A DNA stretch of 33,426 bases from Rahnella ecdela (GCF_019049625.1 NZ_JAFMOY010000101.1:1-33426); one strand, 5' to 3'; positions 18,312 through 27,590 are shown, numbered from the stretch's first letter. Numbers and translations: made by a program. The notes: generated by a model from the sequence alone, not told the origin.

Positions 18312-19340
18312 TTAACCCGCCGTACTTGCCCGAATCTTCAGTTTTCCCGCCATAATCACCCGCGTGGCAGCGTCTTCGCCCGAACACAGATATTCCACCG
18401 CCATACGGCCCAGTTCGTAATAGGGTAACTGAACGCTGGTGAGCTTCGGCGTCATCTGATCGGCGATACGCTGATCGTCGTAACCGGCGACCAGGATATC
18501 CTGTGGGATCCGCAGATGCAGTTCGGTCAGCGCCTGATAACAACCGATGGTCATCCAGTCGCTTGAGCAGAAAATCGCGTCCGGCGGTTCGGGCACTTTC
18601 ATCAATTCCAGCGTGGCGCGATAAGTTTCATTGAGCGACCAGTTCGTCGCCTGAACCAGCTGTTCGTCCTGCGGCATTCCGGCCTGCGTAAGGGCTTCGC
18701 GATAGCCTTCGAGGCGCATTTCGCAGGCTTCCATCCAGTTATCCCCCATGATGTGGGCGATGCGGGTCGCGCCCTGATCAATCAGATGTCGGGTGATTTG
18801 CAATGCATTGGCGCGGTCATCGGGCAGAAATGTCGGCAGTAACGGAAAGGCGCGGTCGTACACATTCAGCAGTACAACCGGCAGCTGCGTCTGGTTAGCA
18901 AATGGCGAAAAATCAATGGACTGGGTAATTGGCGAGGCAATGATAATTCCGGCGCAGCGCCGCTGGTTCAGCTGGGCAATAATCCGCACCGCCAGTTCGG
19001 CCTCGTCGCCATAATCATATACGGTCAGCAGCGTGTCGTGCCGCCAGGCCGCTTCACGGGCTTCACTCAGCGCATCGACAAACGGGTCATAACTTGGCAT
19101 GGCATTGACCAGCAGGGCGATTTCTTCCTGACCGTTGTCATTGTGCGGCGCAGGCATTTTCTTGTAGCCGAGCGACAGCGCGGTGCTGAATACCCGCTGA
19201 CGGGTTTCCTCACTGAGTTTAACGGAGCGCGAGTTGTTTAAAATCAGCGAAACCGTCGCCTGAGAAACCCCGGCTTCCCGCGCAATATCACTCATCGTGA
19301 CTTTGTTTTTTTTCTCCATTTCCCTCTTCCCGTCGCCCAT
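18312..19340 (-). CDS. LacI-family transcriptional regulator of the GH5-GPH genes
   Basis: A 342-residue LacI/GalR protein. The helix-turn-helix is KVTMSDIAREAGVSQATVSLILNNSRSVKLSEETRQRVFSTALSLGYKK (about residues 14-62), followed by a periplasmic-binding-like sensor domain with CAGIIIASPI, RLEGYREALTQAGM, PDAIFCSSDWMTIGCYQAL and DILVAGYDDQRIADQMTPKLTSVQLPYYELGRMAVEYL. It is not close to AscG. The start at 19340 is chosen because AGGA lies six bases upstream; ATG at 19319 has its purine stretch too close. It is divergent from the GH5-like gene, which it most likely represses; the inducer would be the sugar imported by the neighbouring symporter. Confidence 0.92.
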   Translation of the reverse strand: MGDGKREMEKKNKVTMSDIAREAGVSQATVSLILNNSRSVKLSEETRQRVFSTALSLGYKKMPAPHNDNGQEEIALLVNAMPSYDPFVDALSEAREAAWRHDTLLTVYDYGDEAELAVRIIAQLNQRRCAGIIIASPITQSIDFSPFANQTQLPVVLLNVYDRAFPLLPTFLPDDRANALQITRHLIDQGATRIAHIMGDNWMEACEMRLEGYREALTQAGMPQDEQLVQATNWSLNETYRATLELMKVPEPPDAIFCSSDWMTIGCYQALTELHLRIPQDILVAGYDDQRIADQMTPKLTSVQLPYYELGRMAVEYLCSGEDAATRVIMAGKLKIRASTAG

Positions 19341-19410
19341 ATTTTTTCCTTTCTCACTATATCACAGCGGCTGATTTTGCCCGACCACCCCGCAGTTTAC
19401 GTAAAAAGAG

Positions 19411-19426
19411 TGTGATCTCAGTTGCA
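19411..19426 (+). promoter_or_regulatory. candidate CRP-binding site
   Basis: TGTGATCTCAGTTGCA has a perfect left half TGTGA and three of five matches in the right half (TCACA). It sits in the divergent promoter region, about 118 bases before the GH5-like start codon, a sensible place for catabolite control. Confidence 0.35.
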
Positions 19427-19476
19427 GAACCAGAGTGTGGGATTTGCAGCAATTCTCATCAGGTAATAAACATTAG

Positions 19477-19489
19477 CTAATAATATTAG
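19477..19489. promoter_or_regulatory. inverted repeat, possible operator upstream of the GH5-like gene
   Basis: CTAAT-AAT-ATTAG is symmetric, 40 bases before the GH5-like start. It lacks the central CG common in LacI-family sites, so the link with the divergent regulator is only positional. Confidence 0.25.
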
Positions 19490-19528
19490 TTACTGCATTT
19501 CTTTTACATTACTGACGAGGAGAAACGG

Positions 19529-20608
19529 ATGAAACAGCAGTGGAGCACGGAGCAGGCGGCGGAATGGGGCAAAAAGCAGGGATGGATCTGTGCCTTTAAC
19601 TATCTGCCACGTACGGCGGTGAACTGGACGGAACTCTGGCAGCGCGAAACCTTTGATGCGCCGACTATCGATCAGGAACTGGGCTGGGCACATGAGGCGG
19701 GTTATAACCAGCTGCGTATCAATTTGCCATTTATCGTCTGGCAGGATGATCGCGACGGTTTGCTGGCGCGTATTAATGAGTTTCTGGCAATTGCCGACCG
19801 TCATCAGATAAAAGTGATGCTCACGCTGATGGATGACTGCGGATTCTCCGGCGATGAGCCGTTCCTCGGGCCGCAAAAAGCGCCGGAACCGGGCAAACAT
19901 AACAGCCAGGCGGCGGCCAGTCCGGGGCGTGACGTGGTATGCAACCGCGATATGTGGCCGGAAGTGGAGCGTTATGTGCGCGATATTATCCGCCATTTCC
20001 GTACCGATGAACGTATCGCTATCTGGGATCTTTACAACGAGCCGGGCAACCGTGGCACGTTTGCCACCGGACTTGAGGAAGTGTTATACGACGAAAAACT
20101 CGAAGTGTTTGCGCTGGAACTGATGCAAAAGGCGTTTGTCTGGGCGCGTGAGGAAGATCCGCAACAGCCGCTGACCGTCGGTGCCTGGCATTTCTCTCAG
20201 GATCTGGATCAGCCGGAAAGCGAGTTCTTCACCCATCCTATCGATGTCGAAGCGGCAAAACTTTCCGATGTCATCAGCTTCCACGCTTACGTCGCTACGC
20301 CAAAACTTTTGCAGGCGCTGCGTTTCTGGCAGAAATTCAACCGTCCGATGCTGTGTACCGAATGGCTGGCGCGTCATGTGGGCAGCGTTTTTGAAGAACA
20401 ACTGCCGCTGTTCAGCGCGTTCAACTGTGGCTGTTATCAGTGGGGGCTGGTGCGGGGTAAAACTCAGACCACGCTGCCGTGGCCGGTGGTGCGCAAAGGC
20501 AATCACGATTATGCGCATCTCTGGTTCCACGATGTGCTGGACGAATATGGCATTCCGTTTCGTCGCAAAGAAATGGAACTGGTCCGCCGTTTAACACGAA
20601 TGAAATAA
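19529..20608 (+). CDS. cytoplasmic GH5-like glycoside hydrolase
   Basis: A 359-residue TIM-barrel glycosidase of the GH5/clan GH-A type. The acid/base is E171 in [14 protein letters not shown] and the nucleophile E278 in [23 protein letters not shown] between them and the late [12 protein letters not shown] supply the usual histidine and tryptophan of the barrel. It has no signal peptide, so it acts on something already imported, unlike most secreted cellulases and xylanases of the family. Relatives are often labelled 1,4-beta-xylanase without proof. A cytosolic beta-glucosidase, beta-mannosidase or exo-acting enzyme on a short oligosaccharide is more likely. A GAGGAG lies eight bases before the ATG. 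It is 41 bases upstream of the sugar symporter and divergent from the LacI-type regulator. Confidence 0.85.
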   Translation: MKQQWSTEQAAEWGKKQGWICAFNYLPRTAVNWTELWQRETFDAPTIDQELGWAHEAGYNQLRINLPFIVWQDDRDGLLARINEFLAIADRHQIKVMLTLMDDCGFSGDEPFLGPQKAPEPGKHNSQAAASPGRDVVCNRDMWPEVERYVRDIIRHFRTDERIAIWDLYNEPGNRGTFATGLEEVLYDEKLEVFALELMQKAFVWAREEDPQQPLTVGAWHFSQDLDQPESEFFTHPIDVEAAKLSDVISFHAYVATPKLLQALRFWQKFNRPMLCTEWLARHVGSVFEEQLPLFSAFNCGCYQWGLVRGKTQTTLPWPVVRKGNHDYAHLWFHDVLDEYGIPFRRKEMELVRRLTRMK

Positions 20609-20649
20609 CCCTTCCTACAGGCAGCACAGGGACGTGCGAGGCGATAAAA

Positions 20650-22041
20650 ATGACGATTTCAATGAAAATCCCTTCAAGGGAATTGTGGTCTTATTTTGGT
20701 TACGGGCTGGGGCAATGCTTCAGTTTCGGATTAGTGGGTTCGTTTATAAACTATTTTTATACTGATGTTTTGGGGATTTCCGCACTGGCTGCCAGTACCA
20801 TATTCTTGGTCGCCCGTGCGTGGGACGCAATACACGATCCTTTATTTGCCAGCGTGATGGATACTATCCAGACCCGCTTCGGGAAATTCCGCCATTTCAT
20901 GTTACTGGCGCCATTTCTTATTACGCTGGTAACACTTGCCTCGTTCCATAATATTGATGCGCCGATGGGGACGAAAATACTCTATGCCGGTGCGACTTAT
21001 ATTTTATGGGGCACGTTGTACGCTATTTCCGATATTCCGTTCTGGTCGATGAGTTCGGTGATGAGTTCTGAGCCTAAAGAACGTACCAAAGCCGTGACCG
21101 CGGCGGTGTTGGGTGTGAATGCAGGAATTGCCTGCGCCTCAATCTTCTTTCCGCGTCTGACCGCCTTCTTTGCGCCGGGTTCGAACGACCACGGCTACTT
21201 TATGGCGACAGTGGTGATGATGATTGTCGGGCTGCTGCTGATGCTCAACGGCTTCTGGCATATTAAAGAACGAGTGCCGCCAAGCTCTGAAAAAGTTACG
21301 ATGCGGGATACTTTCCATAACCTTAAAAATAACCGGCCTTTATTCTTTGTCTTAGCCTCGTTCTTTTTCTGCGTGCTGCATAATATTGCCAACGGTATTT
21401 ACATCTATTTCTTTATTTATAATATGGGTGACGGAGCATTGCAGGCGGCCATTGGTGTTATGGGGATTCTGGCAGCGATTGCCTGTCTGACTGCGCCGTT
21501 ATTAACCCGCCGCTATAAAAAGAGAACACTGTTTATTGCGCTGTGCATTCTGGATATCGTGGTGCGTATCGTCCTGTGGTTCAGCGGATATCACAATCTC
21601 GCGTGGTTGTTTATTCTGCTTGGCCTGAGTACGGTATTCGTGATGATGAGCAACCTGTTTACGTCGGCGATGATCGTCGACACTATCGAATACGCTGAAT
21701 ATAAAACCAATAAACGTTGCGCCGCTATTACGTTCTCCGGCCAGACGTTCACCGGTAAAATGTCAGTCGCCGTCGGCGGCGGGCTGGTAGGGATTTTCCT
21801 CACGGCGATCCATTATGTTCCGCAGGCCGCGCATCAGACCGAAAGTGTGCTCAATGGTTTATTCTTTGGCATCAGCCTGTTACCGGCCATCGGTTCGCTT
21901 ATCCGCATCGGTTTTATGTGGTTCTTCGATTTTACCGAAGACAAACACGCAGAAGTGCTGGCGATTCTCGAGCAACGCCGCAAATCCGGTGAAACCTTTG
22001 AAGAACCCCCGCAGGGCGAGGGCAGACCGTTAGAGGTGTAG
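20650..22041 (+). CDS. GPH-family glycoside:cation symporter (MelB/YicJ type)
   Basis: A 463-residue inner-membrane carrier of the glycoside-pentoside-hexuronide:cation symporter family, with 12 expected helices. Family marks: ELWSYFGYGLGQCFSFGLVGSFINYFYTDVLGISALAAST at the N-terminus, ARAWDAIHDPLFASVMDTIQTRFGKFRHFML (the conserved D-P-region of helix 2 and its loop), WGTLYAISDIPFWSMSS, and DTIEYAEYKTNKRCAAITFSGQTFTGKMSVAVGGGLVG. The start at 20650 (MTISMKIPS) is set by GAGG eight bases upstream; a longer frame from 20479 would overlap the hydrolase gene and is not used. It should import the unphosphorylated glycoside that the preceding GH5-like enzyme splits, with sodium or protons. Confidence 0.92.
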   Translation: MTISMKIPSRELWSYFGYGLGQCFSFGLVGSFINYFYTDVLGISALAASTIFLVARAWDAIHDPLFASVMDTIQTRFGKFRHFMLLAPFLITLVTLASFHNIDAPMGTKILYAGATYILWGTLYAISDIPFWSMSSVMSSEPKERTKAVTAAVLGVNAGIACASIFFPRLTAFFAPGSNDHGYFMATVVMMIVGLLLMLNGFWHIKERVPPSSEKVTMRDTFHNLKNNRPLFFVLASFFFCVLHNIANGIYIYFFIYNMGDGALQAAIGVMGILAAIACLTAPLLTRRYKKRTLFIALCILDIVVRIVLWFSGYHNLAWLFILLGLSTVFVMMSNLFTSAMIVDTIEYAEYKTNKRCAAITFSGQTFTGKMSVAVGGGLVGIFLTAIHYVPQAAHQTESVLNGLFFGISLLPAIGSLIRIGFMWFFDFTEDKHAEVLAILEQRRKSGETFEEPPQGEGRPLEV

Positions 22042-22052
22042 ATTTCTCTTGA

Positions 22053-22077
22053 TCCTCCCCCTGCGAAGGGGGGAGGA
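22053..22077. repeat. GC-rich intergenic hairpin, copy 3
   Basis: Arms TCCTCCCCC (22053-22061) and GGGGGAGGA (22069-22077) around the loop TGCGAA(G), placed between the convergent ends of the symporter gene and nifJ. It is the inverted relative of the copy at 3112-3137. No T run on either side. Confidence 0.6.
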
Positions 22078-22089
22078 ATTATCCGGGTG

Positions 22090-25000
22090 TTAAGACTCTG
22101 GTTCCGCCTTTTTCCCCGCTAACATCGCCAGAAAATCATATTTCTGCTGCAACTCTTTCTCTGCTGCGGCATACAACATTTCTGCGACTTCCGGCTGCTG
22201 AGAATTCAGCCGACGGAAGCGCTGCTCATTGTTGAGCGTATCCGTCAGGCCGCTGGAAGGCGGCCTTGAATCCAGCGCCAGTGCTGGTTTGCCTTCTTCC
22301 ACACGCCGCGGATCAAAGCGGTACAACGGCCAGAAACCGGTGGTGGTCAGCTGTTTCATCTGGTCGTGACTGAGCGCCAGGTCGTAACCGTGTTCCTCGC
22401 ACGGGCTGTACGCAATAATCAGCGACGGTCCCGGATACGCTTCAGCTTCCTGAATGGCTTTAACCGTCTGGTTCAGCTGCGCACCCAGCGAAATTTGCGC
22501 CACATACACATGACCGTACATCATCATGCTGACACCCAGATCCTTGCGTGATTTCCGTTTACCCTGTTCGGCAAATTTCGTCACCGCGCCCAGCGGCGTC
22601 GCTTTCGACTGCTGGCCGCCGGTGTTGGAATAACACTGCGTATCGAGCACCAGCACGTTGACGTTTTCCGTCAGGCTCAGTACGTGATCCAGCCCGCCGA
22701 AACCGATGTCATACGCCCAGCCGTCACCGCCAATCAGCCAGATGGATTTATCCACCAGATAATCAGCGTCCGTTGCCAGCTGTCGCGCATCCGGCGTGTC
22801 AATATCCGCCAGAATCTTACGCAGGGCCGTGACATGTTCGCGTTTCACTTCCGGTGTGGAGGTTTCATCGCGCAAGCCGCCTAACAGATCGGCGGGAATA
22901 TGTTCTTCCAGCGACGCGACCAGACGCAGCACGCGACGGCGATGCTGGTCAACAGTCAGACGGAAGCCCAGTCCGAATTCGGCGTTATCTTCAAACAGTG
23001 AGTTTGCCCAGGCCGGCCCGCGACCATCGGCGTTGGTGGTATAAGGCGTTGAAGGCAGATTGCCGCCATAAATCGACGAACAACCGGTGGCGTTGGCGAT
23101 CAGCAAACGGTCGCCGTACAGCTGGGTCAGCAGCTTGATGTAAGGCGTTTCGCCACAACCGGAACAGGCACCGGAATATTCGAACAACGGCGTGATTAGC
23201 TGAGACGTACGAATGTCGATGCGTTCCAGCGTGGTTTTATCAATTTCCGGCAGTTTGAGGAAGAAGTCGTAGTTGGCGCGTTCTTCTTCCAGATGTTCGA
23301 TGCGATCCGCCATGTTAATGGCTTTGATGGACGGGTCCTGACGGTCTTTAGCCGGACACACTTCCACGCACAAATTACAGCCTGTGCAGTCTTCCGGTGC
23401 GACCTGCAACACGTATTTCTGACCGCGCATGTCGCGGGATTTCACATCCAGCGATTGCAGGGCGGACGGTGCGTCTTCCATAAACTCTGGCTGAACCACT
23501 TTGGCGCGGATCGCCGAATGCGGGCAGGCCGCGACGCAGTGGTTGCACTGAGTACACAAATCCGGTTTCCAGATCGGCACTTCTTCGGCAATGTTGCGTT
23601 TTTCCCATTGCGTGGTGCCTGTTGGCCAGGTGCCGTCCGGCGGGAAAGCGGAAACCGGCAGGGCATCGCCAAGACCGGCCAGCATGGTGGCGGTAACGGT
23701 TTTGACGAAATCCGGCGCGGCGTCGGACACAATCGGCGGGCGTTTGCGCGGATTTTCAGGGACCGCCTGCAACGGTACAGAAACCAGTTCTTCCAGTGTG
23801 GCGGCCAGCGCCATCCAGTTACGGGTAACGATTTCTTCACCTTTGCTGCTGTAGCTGCGGGCAATCGCGCCCTGCAATTCGGCCAGCGCCTGTTCACCCG
23901 GCAGGATCTTCGTCAGATGGAAGAACGCCATCTGCATGACGGTGTTAATGCGTGCGCCGAGTTTGCATTCGCGGGCGATTTTGGCGGCGTTAATCACATA
24001 GAAACGGGCTTCGCGCTGGATAAGCGTCGCCTGAACTTCCAGTGGTAAACGCGCCCAGACTTCATCGGCGCTAAACGGCGTGTTGAGCAGGAAAATGCCG
24101 CCCGGACGCAGGCGTTCTGCCATCTGATACAGGTCGATAAACTGCCACTGATGACAGGCGACAAAATGCGCCTGACTGACCAGATACGCGGATTTGATCG
24201 GCTTTTCGCTGACGCGCAGATGCGACACCGTCAGACCACCGGCCTTTTTGGAGTCGTAAACGAAATATCCCTGCGCGTACATCGGCGTGCTGTTACCGAT
24301 AATCTTGATGTTGTTCTTGGTGGCCGAAACCGAACCGTCGCTGCCCAGCCCGTAGAACAGGGCTTCGAGCGAGGCGTGCTGCGGTAAATCTTCTTCCACT
24401 ACCGGCAGCGAAAGGCCGGTCACGTCGTCATAAATCCCGACAGTGAAGCGCGGACGCGGCTGACTGAGCGACAGTTCGCACAATATCGACATCACGCAGT
24501 CCGGGCCGAATTCTTTCGAAGATAATCCGTAACGTCCGCCGGAGACTTTCGGCAGCGAATCGCGCTCGCCACGGCTATACGCTTCGGCCAGCGCGGTCAT
24601 TACGTCGAGATATAACGGTTCAGCCAGCGCGCCCGGTTCTTTGGTGCGATCGAGTACCGCAATACTTTTCACGGTTTGCGGCAGCACGGACAACATATGC
24701 TCTGCGCTGAACGGACGGTACAAGCGCACCTTCAGCACGCCAACTTTTTCGCCGCGCGCATTCAGGGTTTCAATCACTTCTTCTGCGGTGCCTATCCCCG
24801 AACCCATCAGCACAATCACCCTTTCTGCCTGCGGATCGCCGACATATTCGAACGGCTTATATTCGCGGCCTGTCAGGGTGGCAAAAGCATTCATCGCGTC
24901 GATAACGTGCTGGCAGGTAGCGTTGTAATAAGGATTGGTGGCTTCACGTGACTGGAAATAGGTGTCGGGATTAGCCGAAGTCCCGCGGATCACCGGATGG

Positions 25001-25620
25001 TTCGGCGAAAGGGCACGTGCGCGGTGTGCGTCAATTTGCGCCTGCGGCAGCATCTGCTGGAGCGTGTCATCGCTCAGCGGGGCAATTTTATTGATTTCGT
25101 GCGAGGTGCGGAAACCGTCAAAGAAATGAATAAACGGCACGCGGCTGTTGAGGCTGGCGACCTGAGAAATCAGCGCGAAATCCTGCGCTTCCTGAACGCT
25201 GGCGGCAGAGAGCAGAGCGCAACCGGTCTGGCGCACGGCCATGACATCGGAATGATCGCCAAAAATCGACAGCGCGTGGGTTGCCACGGTGCGCGCCGCA
25301 ACGTGCAGCACGAACGGTGTCAGTTCACCGGCAAGTTTGTAGAGCGTCGGGATCATCAGTAACAGACCCTGCGACGAGGTAAAAGATGTCGATAACGCGC
25401 CGGTCTGCAATGCGCCGTGGACGGTAGAAATCGCGCCAGCTTCGGACTGCATTTCCATTACCGTCGGGACGTCGCCCCAGAGATTTTGCTTACCTTCGCC
25501 TGACCACGCACCGGCAATTTCGGCCATAGTGGAACTGGGTGTGATCGGGTAGATGGCAATCACTTCGTTGGTGCGATAAGCCACGGAAGCGACTGCGTTA
25601 TTACCGTCAGTGGTGATCAT
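22090..25620 (-). CDS. ydbK: pyruvate:flavodoxin/ferredoxin oxidoreductase, YdbK/NifJ type
   Basis: A 1176-residue single-chain PFOR (E. coli YdbK about 1174). It oxidises pyruvate to acetyl-CoA and CO2 and passes electrons to flavodoxin or ferredoxin. The N-terminal pyruvate domain has YPITPSSTMAE (from 25) and THALSIFGDHSDVMAVR. Two ferredoxin-type [4Fe-4S] sites follow: C689, C692, C695, C699 and C745, C748, C751, C755. The catalytic-cluster cysteines are C819, C822 (CSGCGE) and C847 (ATGCSSIYGG) plus the Cys in DTQCYSNTGGQ, and GGDGWAYDIGFGGLDHVL is the thiamine-diphosphate site. The ATG at 25620 (MITTDGN) is preferred over a GTG at 25644: it matches the E. coli N-terminus and AAGGG lies upstream. 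Neighbouring ydbJ and hslJ are as in E. coli, which favours ydbK over a nitrogen-fixation nifJ; no nif gene is present here. Confidence 0.95.
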   Translation of the reverse strand: MITTDGNNAVASVAYRTNEVIAIYPITPSSTMAEIAGAWSGEGKQNLWGDVPTVMEMQSEAGAISTVHGALQTGALSTSFTSSQGLLLMIPTLYKLAGELTPFVLHVAARTVATHALSIFGDHSDVMAVRQTGCALLSAASVQEAQDFALISQVASLNSRVPFIHFFDGFRTSHEINKIAPLSDDTLQQMLPQAQIDAHRARALSPNHPVIRGTSANPDTYFQSREATNPYYNATCQHVIDAMNAFATLTGREYKPFEYVGDPQAERVIVLMGSGIGTAEEVIETLNARGEKVGVLKVRLYRPFSAEHMLSVLPQTVKSIAVLDRTKEPGALAEPLYLDVMTALAEAYSRGERDSLPKVSGGRYGLSSKEFGPDCVMSILCELSLSQPRPRFTVGIYDDVTGLSLPVVEEDLPQHASLEALFYGLGSDGSVSATKNNIKIIGNSTPMYAQGYFVYDSKKAGGLTVSHLRVSEKPIKSAYLVSQAHFVACHQWQFIDLYQMAERLRPGGIFLLNTPFSADEVWARLPLEVQATLIQREARFYVINAAKIARECKLGARINTVMQMAFFHLTKILPGEQALAELQGAIARSYSSKGEEIVTRNWMALAATLEELVSVPLQAVPENPRKRPPIVSDAAPDFVKTVTATMLAGLGDALPVSAFPPDGTWPTGTTQWEKRNIAEEVPIWKPDLCTQCNHCVAACPHSAIRAKVVQPEFMEDAPSALQSLDVKSRDMRGQKYVLQVAPEDCTGCNLCVEVCPAKDRQDPSIKAINMADRIEHLEEERANYDFFLKLPEIDKTTLERIDIRTSQLITPLFEYSGACSGCGETPYIKLLTQLYGDRLLIANATGCSSIYGGNLPSTPYTTNADGRGPAWANSLFEDNAEFGLGFRLTVDQHRRRVLRLVASLEEHIPADLLGGLRDETSTPEVKREHVTALRKILADIDTPDARQLATDADYLVDKSIWLIGGDGWAYDIGFGGLDHVLSLTENVNVLVLDTQCYSNTGGQQSKATPLGAVTKFAEQGKRKSRKDLGVSMMMYGHVYVAQISLGAQLNQTVKAIQEAEAYPGPSLIIAYSPCEEHGYDLALSHDQMKQLTTTGFWPLYRFDPRRVEEGKPALALDSRPPSSGLTDTLNNEQRFRRLNSQQPEVAEMLYAAAEKELQQKYDFLAMLAGKKAEPES

Positions 25621-25860
25621 GGAATACCCTTTTGCGTTGCTCACAATAGCGGCCAGCAGAAAATTCGTTTTGCTGGCAAGAATGTTAAAAGCTTAGCAGA
25701 GGGCGGATTAATCGATTTATCCTGTTTGTGTGCAGGGTTATTTCGCCTGAGTTTTGAAGCGGTTGCAGAATGAACGATCGTTTAAGGATTATTATTAGCC
25801 GCTGGTGGAAAAGACAAACTCAGCAGCGGCCAAATAGGGTAATCAGGAAATGAACGGGGA

Positions 25861-26517
25861 TTAATTAATATCCATACGTTTTATTCCTTTCACCGACATC
25901 AGCGCCTCGTACAATTTATCCACGCTTTGTTTCGGTCGCAGGATCACATCCAGAACAAGTTCACACTTGCTTTCATCTTCATCGCGCTGATTCACTTTGA
26001 TATGGCCCGGACGAATACGCATTTTCTGCAACGCTAATAATACGGCCGGGACGCTTTCCGGCATCAGGCGTATTTCGATTAAATGGTGATGGCCGACCCA
26101 GTGATTGCTGATCTGACGAAACACTTCCAGCACAATTAAGGTCATAAACGCGCCATATATGCCGATTTCATACAGTCCGCTACCAATCACCAGACCAATG
26201 GCAGCGGTGACCCACAAACCGGCGGCGGTGGTTAAGCCTTTCACGATTTGTTTTTGAATAATGATGGTCCCGGCGCCAAGGAAACCCATTCCGCTGACGA
26301 CCTGCGCGGCGACACGGCTGGGGTCGAAGCTCACGTGGGTCTGCATCAGGATATCGGCGAAACCGTATTTCGACACAATCATAAACATCGCGCTGCCGAT
26401 ACCCACCAGAATATGGGTGCGTAATCCGGCTTCTTTCGCGCGTAACTGACGCTCAATACCGATCAGGCCGCCAAGGGCTCCGGCCAGGGCAATGCGCAGG
26501 AGAAAATCTGTCAGCAT
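25861..26517 (-). CDS. MgtC/SapB-family membrane protein
   Basis: A 218-residue protein with four to five hydrophobic helices (about residues 5-135) and a soluble ACT-like C-terminal domain (about 145-218). Hallmarks of MgtC/SapB: GGLIGIERQLRAKEAGLRTHILVGIGSAMFMIVS, VVSGMGFLGAGTIIIQ, and GLTTAAGLWVTAAIGLVIGSGLY. Members influence growth at low magnesium, F-type ATPase activity or intramacrophage survival in pathogens, but most environmental homologues have no assigned role. The strong AAGGAG seven bases before the ATG fixes the start. It lies between ydbK and ydbJ, which are adjacent in E. coli, so it looks inserted relative to that order. No mgtA/mgtB neighbour or Mg-sensing leader was seen. 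Confidence 0.92.
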   Translation of the reverse strand: MLTDFLLRIALAGALGGLIGIERQLRAKEAGLRTHILVGIGSAMFMIVSKYGFADILMQTHVSFDPSRVAAQVVSGMGFLGAGTIIIQKQIVKGLTTAAGLWVTAAIGLVIGSGLYEIGIYGAFMTLIVLEVFRQISNHWVGHHHLIEIRLMPESVPAVLLALQKMRIRPGHIKVNQRDEDESKCELVLDVILRPKQSVDKLYEALMSVKGIKRMDIN

Positions 26518-26756
26518 AAAAAGGCTCCTTGTTGATTATATTTTCCAGTGTATGTAGACGGAAAAGAGGTTAATAACAGTTAATTTTATTAGCCAAAGAA
26601 ATAACCGTGCGAAATAAAATGTGTCTGAGTGTTTAAATACACAATTTTTTTAGGAAAAAGTTGATGTTATTTCTTCGCAGGGCTCGACGCCGATGAAAAA
26701 CGTCGGATATGATGGCAATTCGAAAAAATTCCCCGTCATATTCAGGAGCAGGACAG

Positions 26757-27038
26757 ATGATCACTGCGTTTCGCGTGTTACTGGCCGCGGGTGTGCTGGT
26801 GTTAGCCGCATGCAGCAGCCACGACGATTCGGCTGATGTTGTGCAAAAAGGCAACAGCGTAAATATCGGACAACGTACCGTTAATATGGACAGCCCGGCT
26901 TATGCAGCCTGCTCCATGGCGGGAGGCCAGTTACGTATGGCACCGCAGCTTGATGGAAGCCGTGTCGGCATGTGTTCAATGTCTAACGGACGTCAGTGCT
27001 CTGAAGGCGCGCTGATGCAGGGACTCTGTAAAGCCTGA
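26757..27038 (+). CDS. ydbJ: YdbJ-like DUF333 lipoprotein
   Basis: A 93-residue lipoprotein. The signal peptide ends in the lipobox LAAC with Cys19 as the lipidated residue, so the mature protein is anchored to a membrane facing the periplasm. The C-terminal half shows the DUF333 pattern: YAACSMAGGQL, then GMCSMSNGRQCSEGALMQGLC, with the four conserved cysteines. DUF333 proteins include E. coli YdbJ and YoaF; their function is unknown (some carry an old hemolysin label). The start at 26757 is chosen because AGGAGCAGG lies upstream; an in-frame ATG at 26709 would spoil the signal peptide. It converges on hslJ across a shared terminator, the same neighbour as in E. coli. Confidence 0.85.
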   Translation: MITAFRVLLAAGVLVLAACSSHDDSADVVQKGNSVNIGQRTVNMDSPAYAACSMAGGQLRMAPQLDGSRVGMCSMSNGRQCSEGALMQGLCKA

Positions 27039-27040
27039 TA

Positions 27041-27066
27041 AAACGCCAAACTGATGTTTGGCGTTT
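27041..27066. terminator. bidirectional Rho-independent terminator between ydbJ and hslJ
   Basis: AAACGCCAAAC and GTTTGGCGTTT, an 11-base perfect stem with loop TGAT, run into TTG TTTT on the plus side and TTTTA on the minus side. It lies three bases past the ydbJ stop and 24 bases past the hslJ stop. Confidence 0.92.
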
Positions 27067-27090
27067 TTGTTTTCACGCTTATGCCTGCTA

Positions 27091-27513
27091 CTACATACGG
27101 TCTTTCAGGCGATAGACCAGCTGGTGTTTGCCCTGCGTCAGGGTCAGTTTGTTTTCCTGCAAGGTCACTGCCGCGCCGTTATTGAGTACGTCGCTTATCA
27201 CGTGATCCCATTTATTCAGATTTTCATCCGGGCACAGCATCATAGTGGACGCCAGACCTTTCACGGTCAGCACGTTGTTTTGCAACTGGCCCTGGCCCAT
27301 GAAGTTGTTACACATTTTGCCTGAAACATGCATGTTGGAGCCGAATTCGATTTCGGGAATACGTCCCTGCGCGGCAGGAACCGTCTGACCATCAACGCTC
27401 AGTAATTCAAAACGATGATGTTGCAGATCGTTTTGTTTCACGGTGGTGTTCTGATTCATACTGCAGGCACCCAGAGTCATCGCGGCGGCCAGAATAAACA
27501 GTGACTTCTTCAT
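27091..27513 (-). CDS. hslJ: HslJ, META-domain lipoprotein
   Basis: A 140-residue lipoprotein, the same length as E. coli HslJ. The signal peptide ends in LGAC with Cys17 as the lipidated residue. The META domain covers about residues 25-138, with LQHHRFELLSVDGQTVP, PEIEFGSNMHVSGKMCNNFMGQGQL, and KGLASTMMLCPDENLN matching E. coli HslJ closely. HslJ was found as a heat-inducible gene linked to novobiocin resistance; its exact activity in the envelope is not known. The start at 27513 is fixed by AGGAG; a longer frame to 27555 would hide the signal peptide. A perfect -10 promoter lies 71 bases upstream. Confidence 0.94.
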   Translation of the reverse strand: MKKSLFILAAAMTLGACSMNQNTTVKQNDLQHHRFELLSVDGQTVPAAQGRIPEIEFGSNMHVSGKMCNNFMGQGQLQNNVLTVKGLASTMMLCPDENLNKWDHVISDVLNNGAAVTLQENKLTLTQGKHQLVYRLKDRM

Positions 27514-27590
27514 CTTCTCTCCTGAGAAATATTCCTTTAGCACTCGCCATGCCAATATATTCGACTGACTTATGCAATGTTTGTTGGCGT

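Noticed and set aside
22090-25620. Reading the PFOR as a nitrogen-fixation nifJ
   Set aside because: No nif genes are in the window and the hslJ-ydbJ neighbourhood matches the housekeeping ydbK locus of E. coli. A role in nitrogen fixation cannot be excluded but is not supported.
26535-26540. Perfect TATAAT on the minus strand before the MgtC-like gene
   Set aside because: A start seven bases downstream would fall inside the AAGGAG ribosome site, and no -35 is found at 16-18 bases, so it is probably not the promoter.
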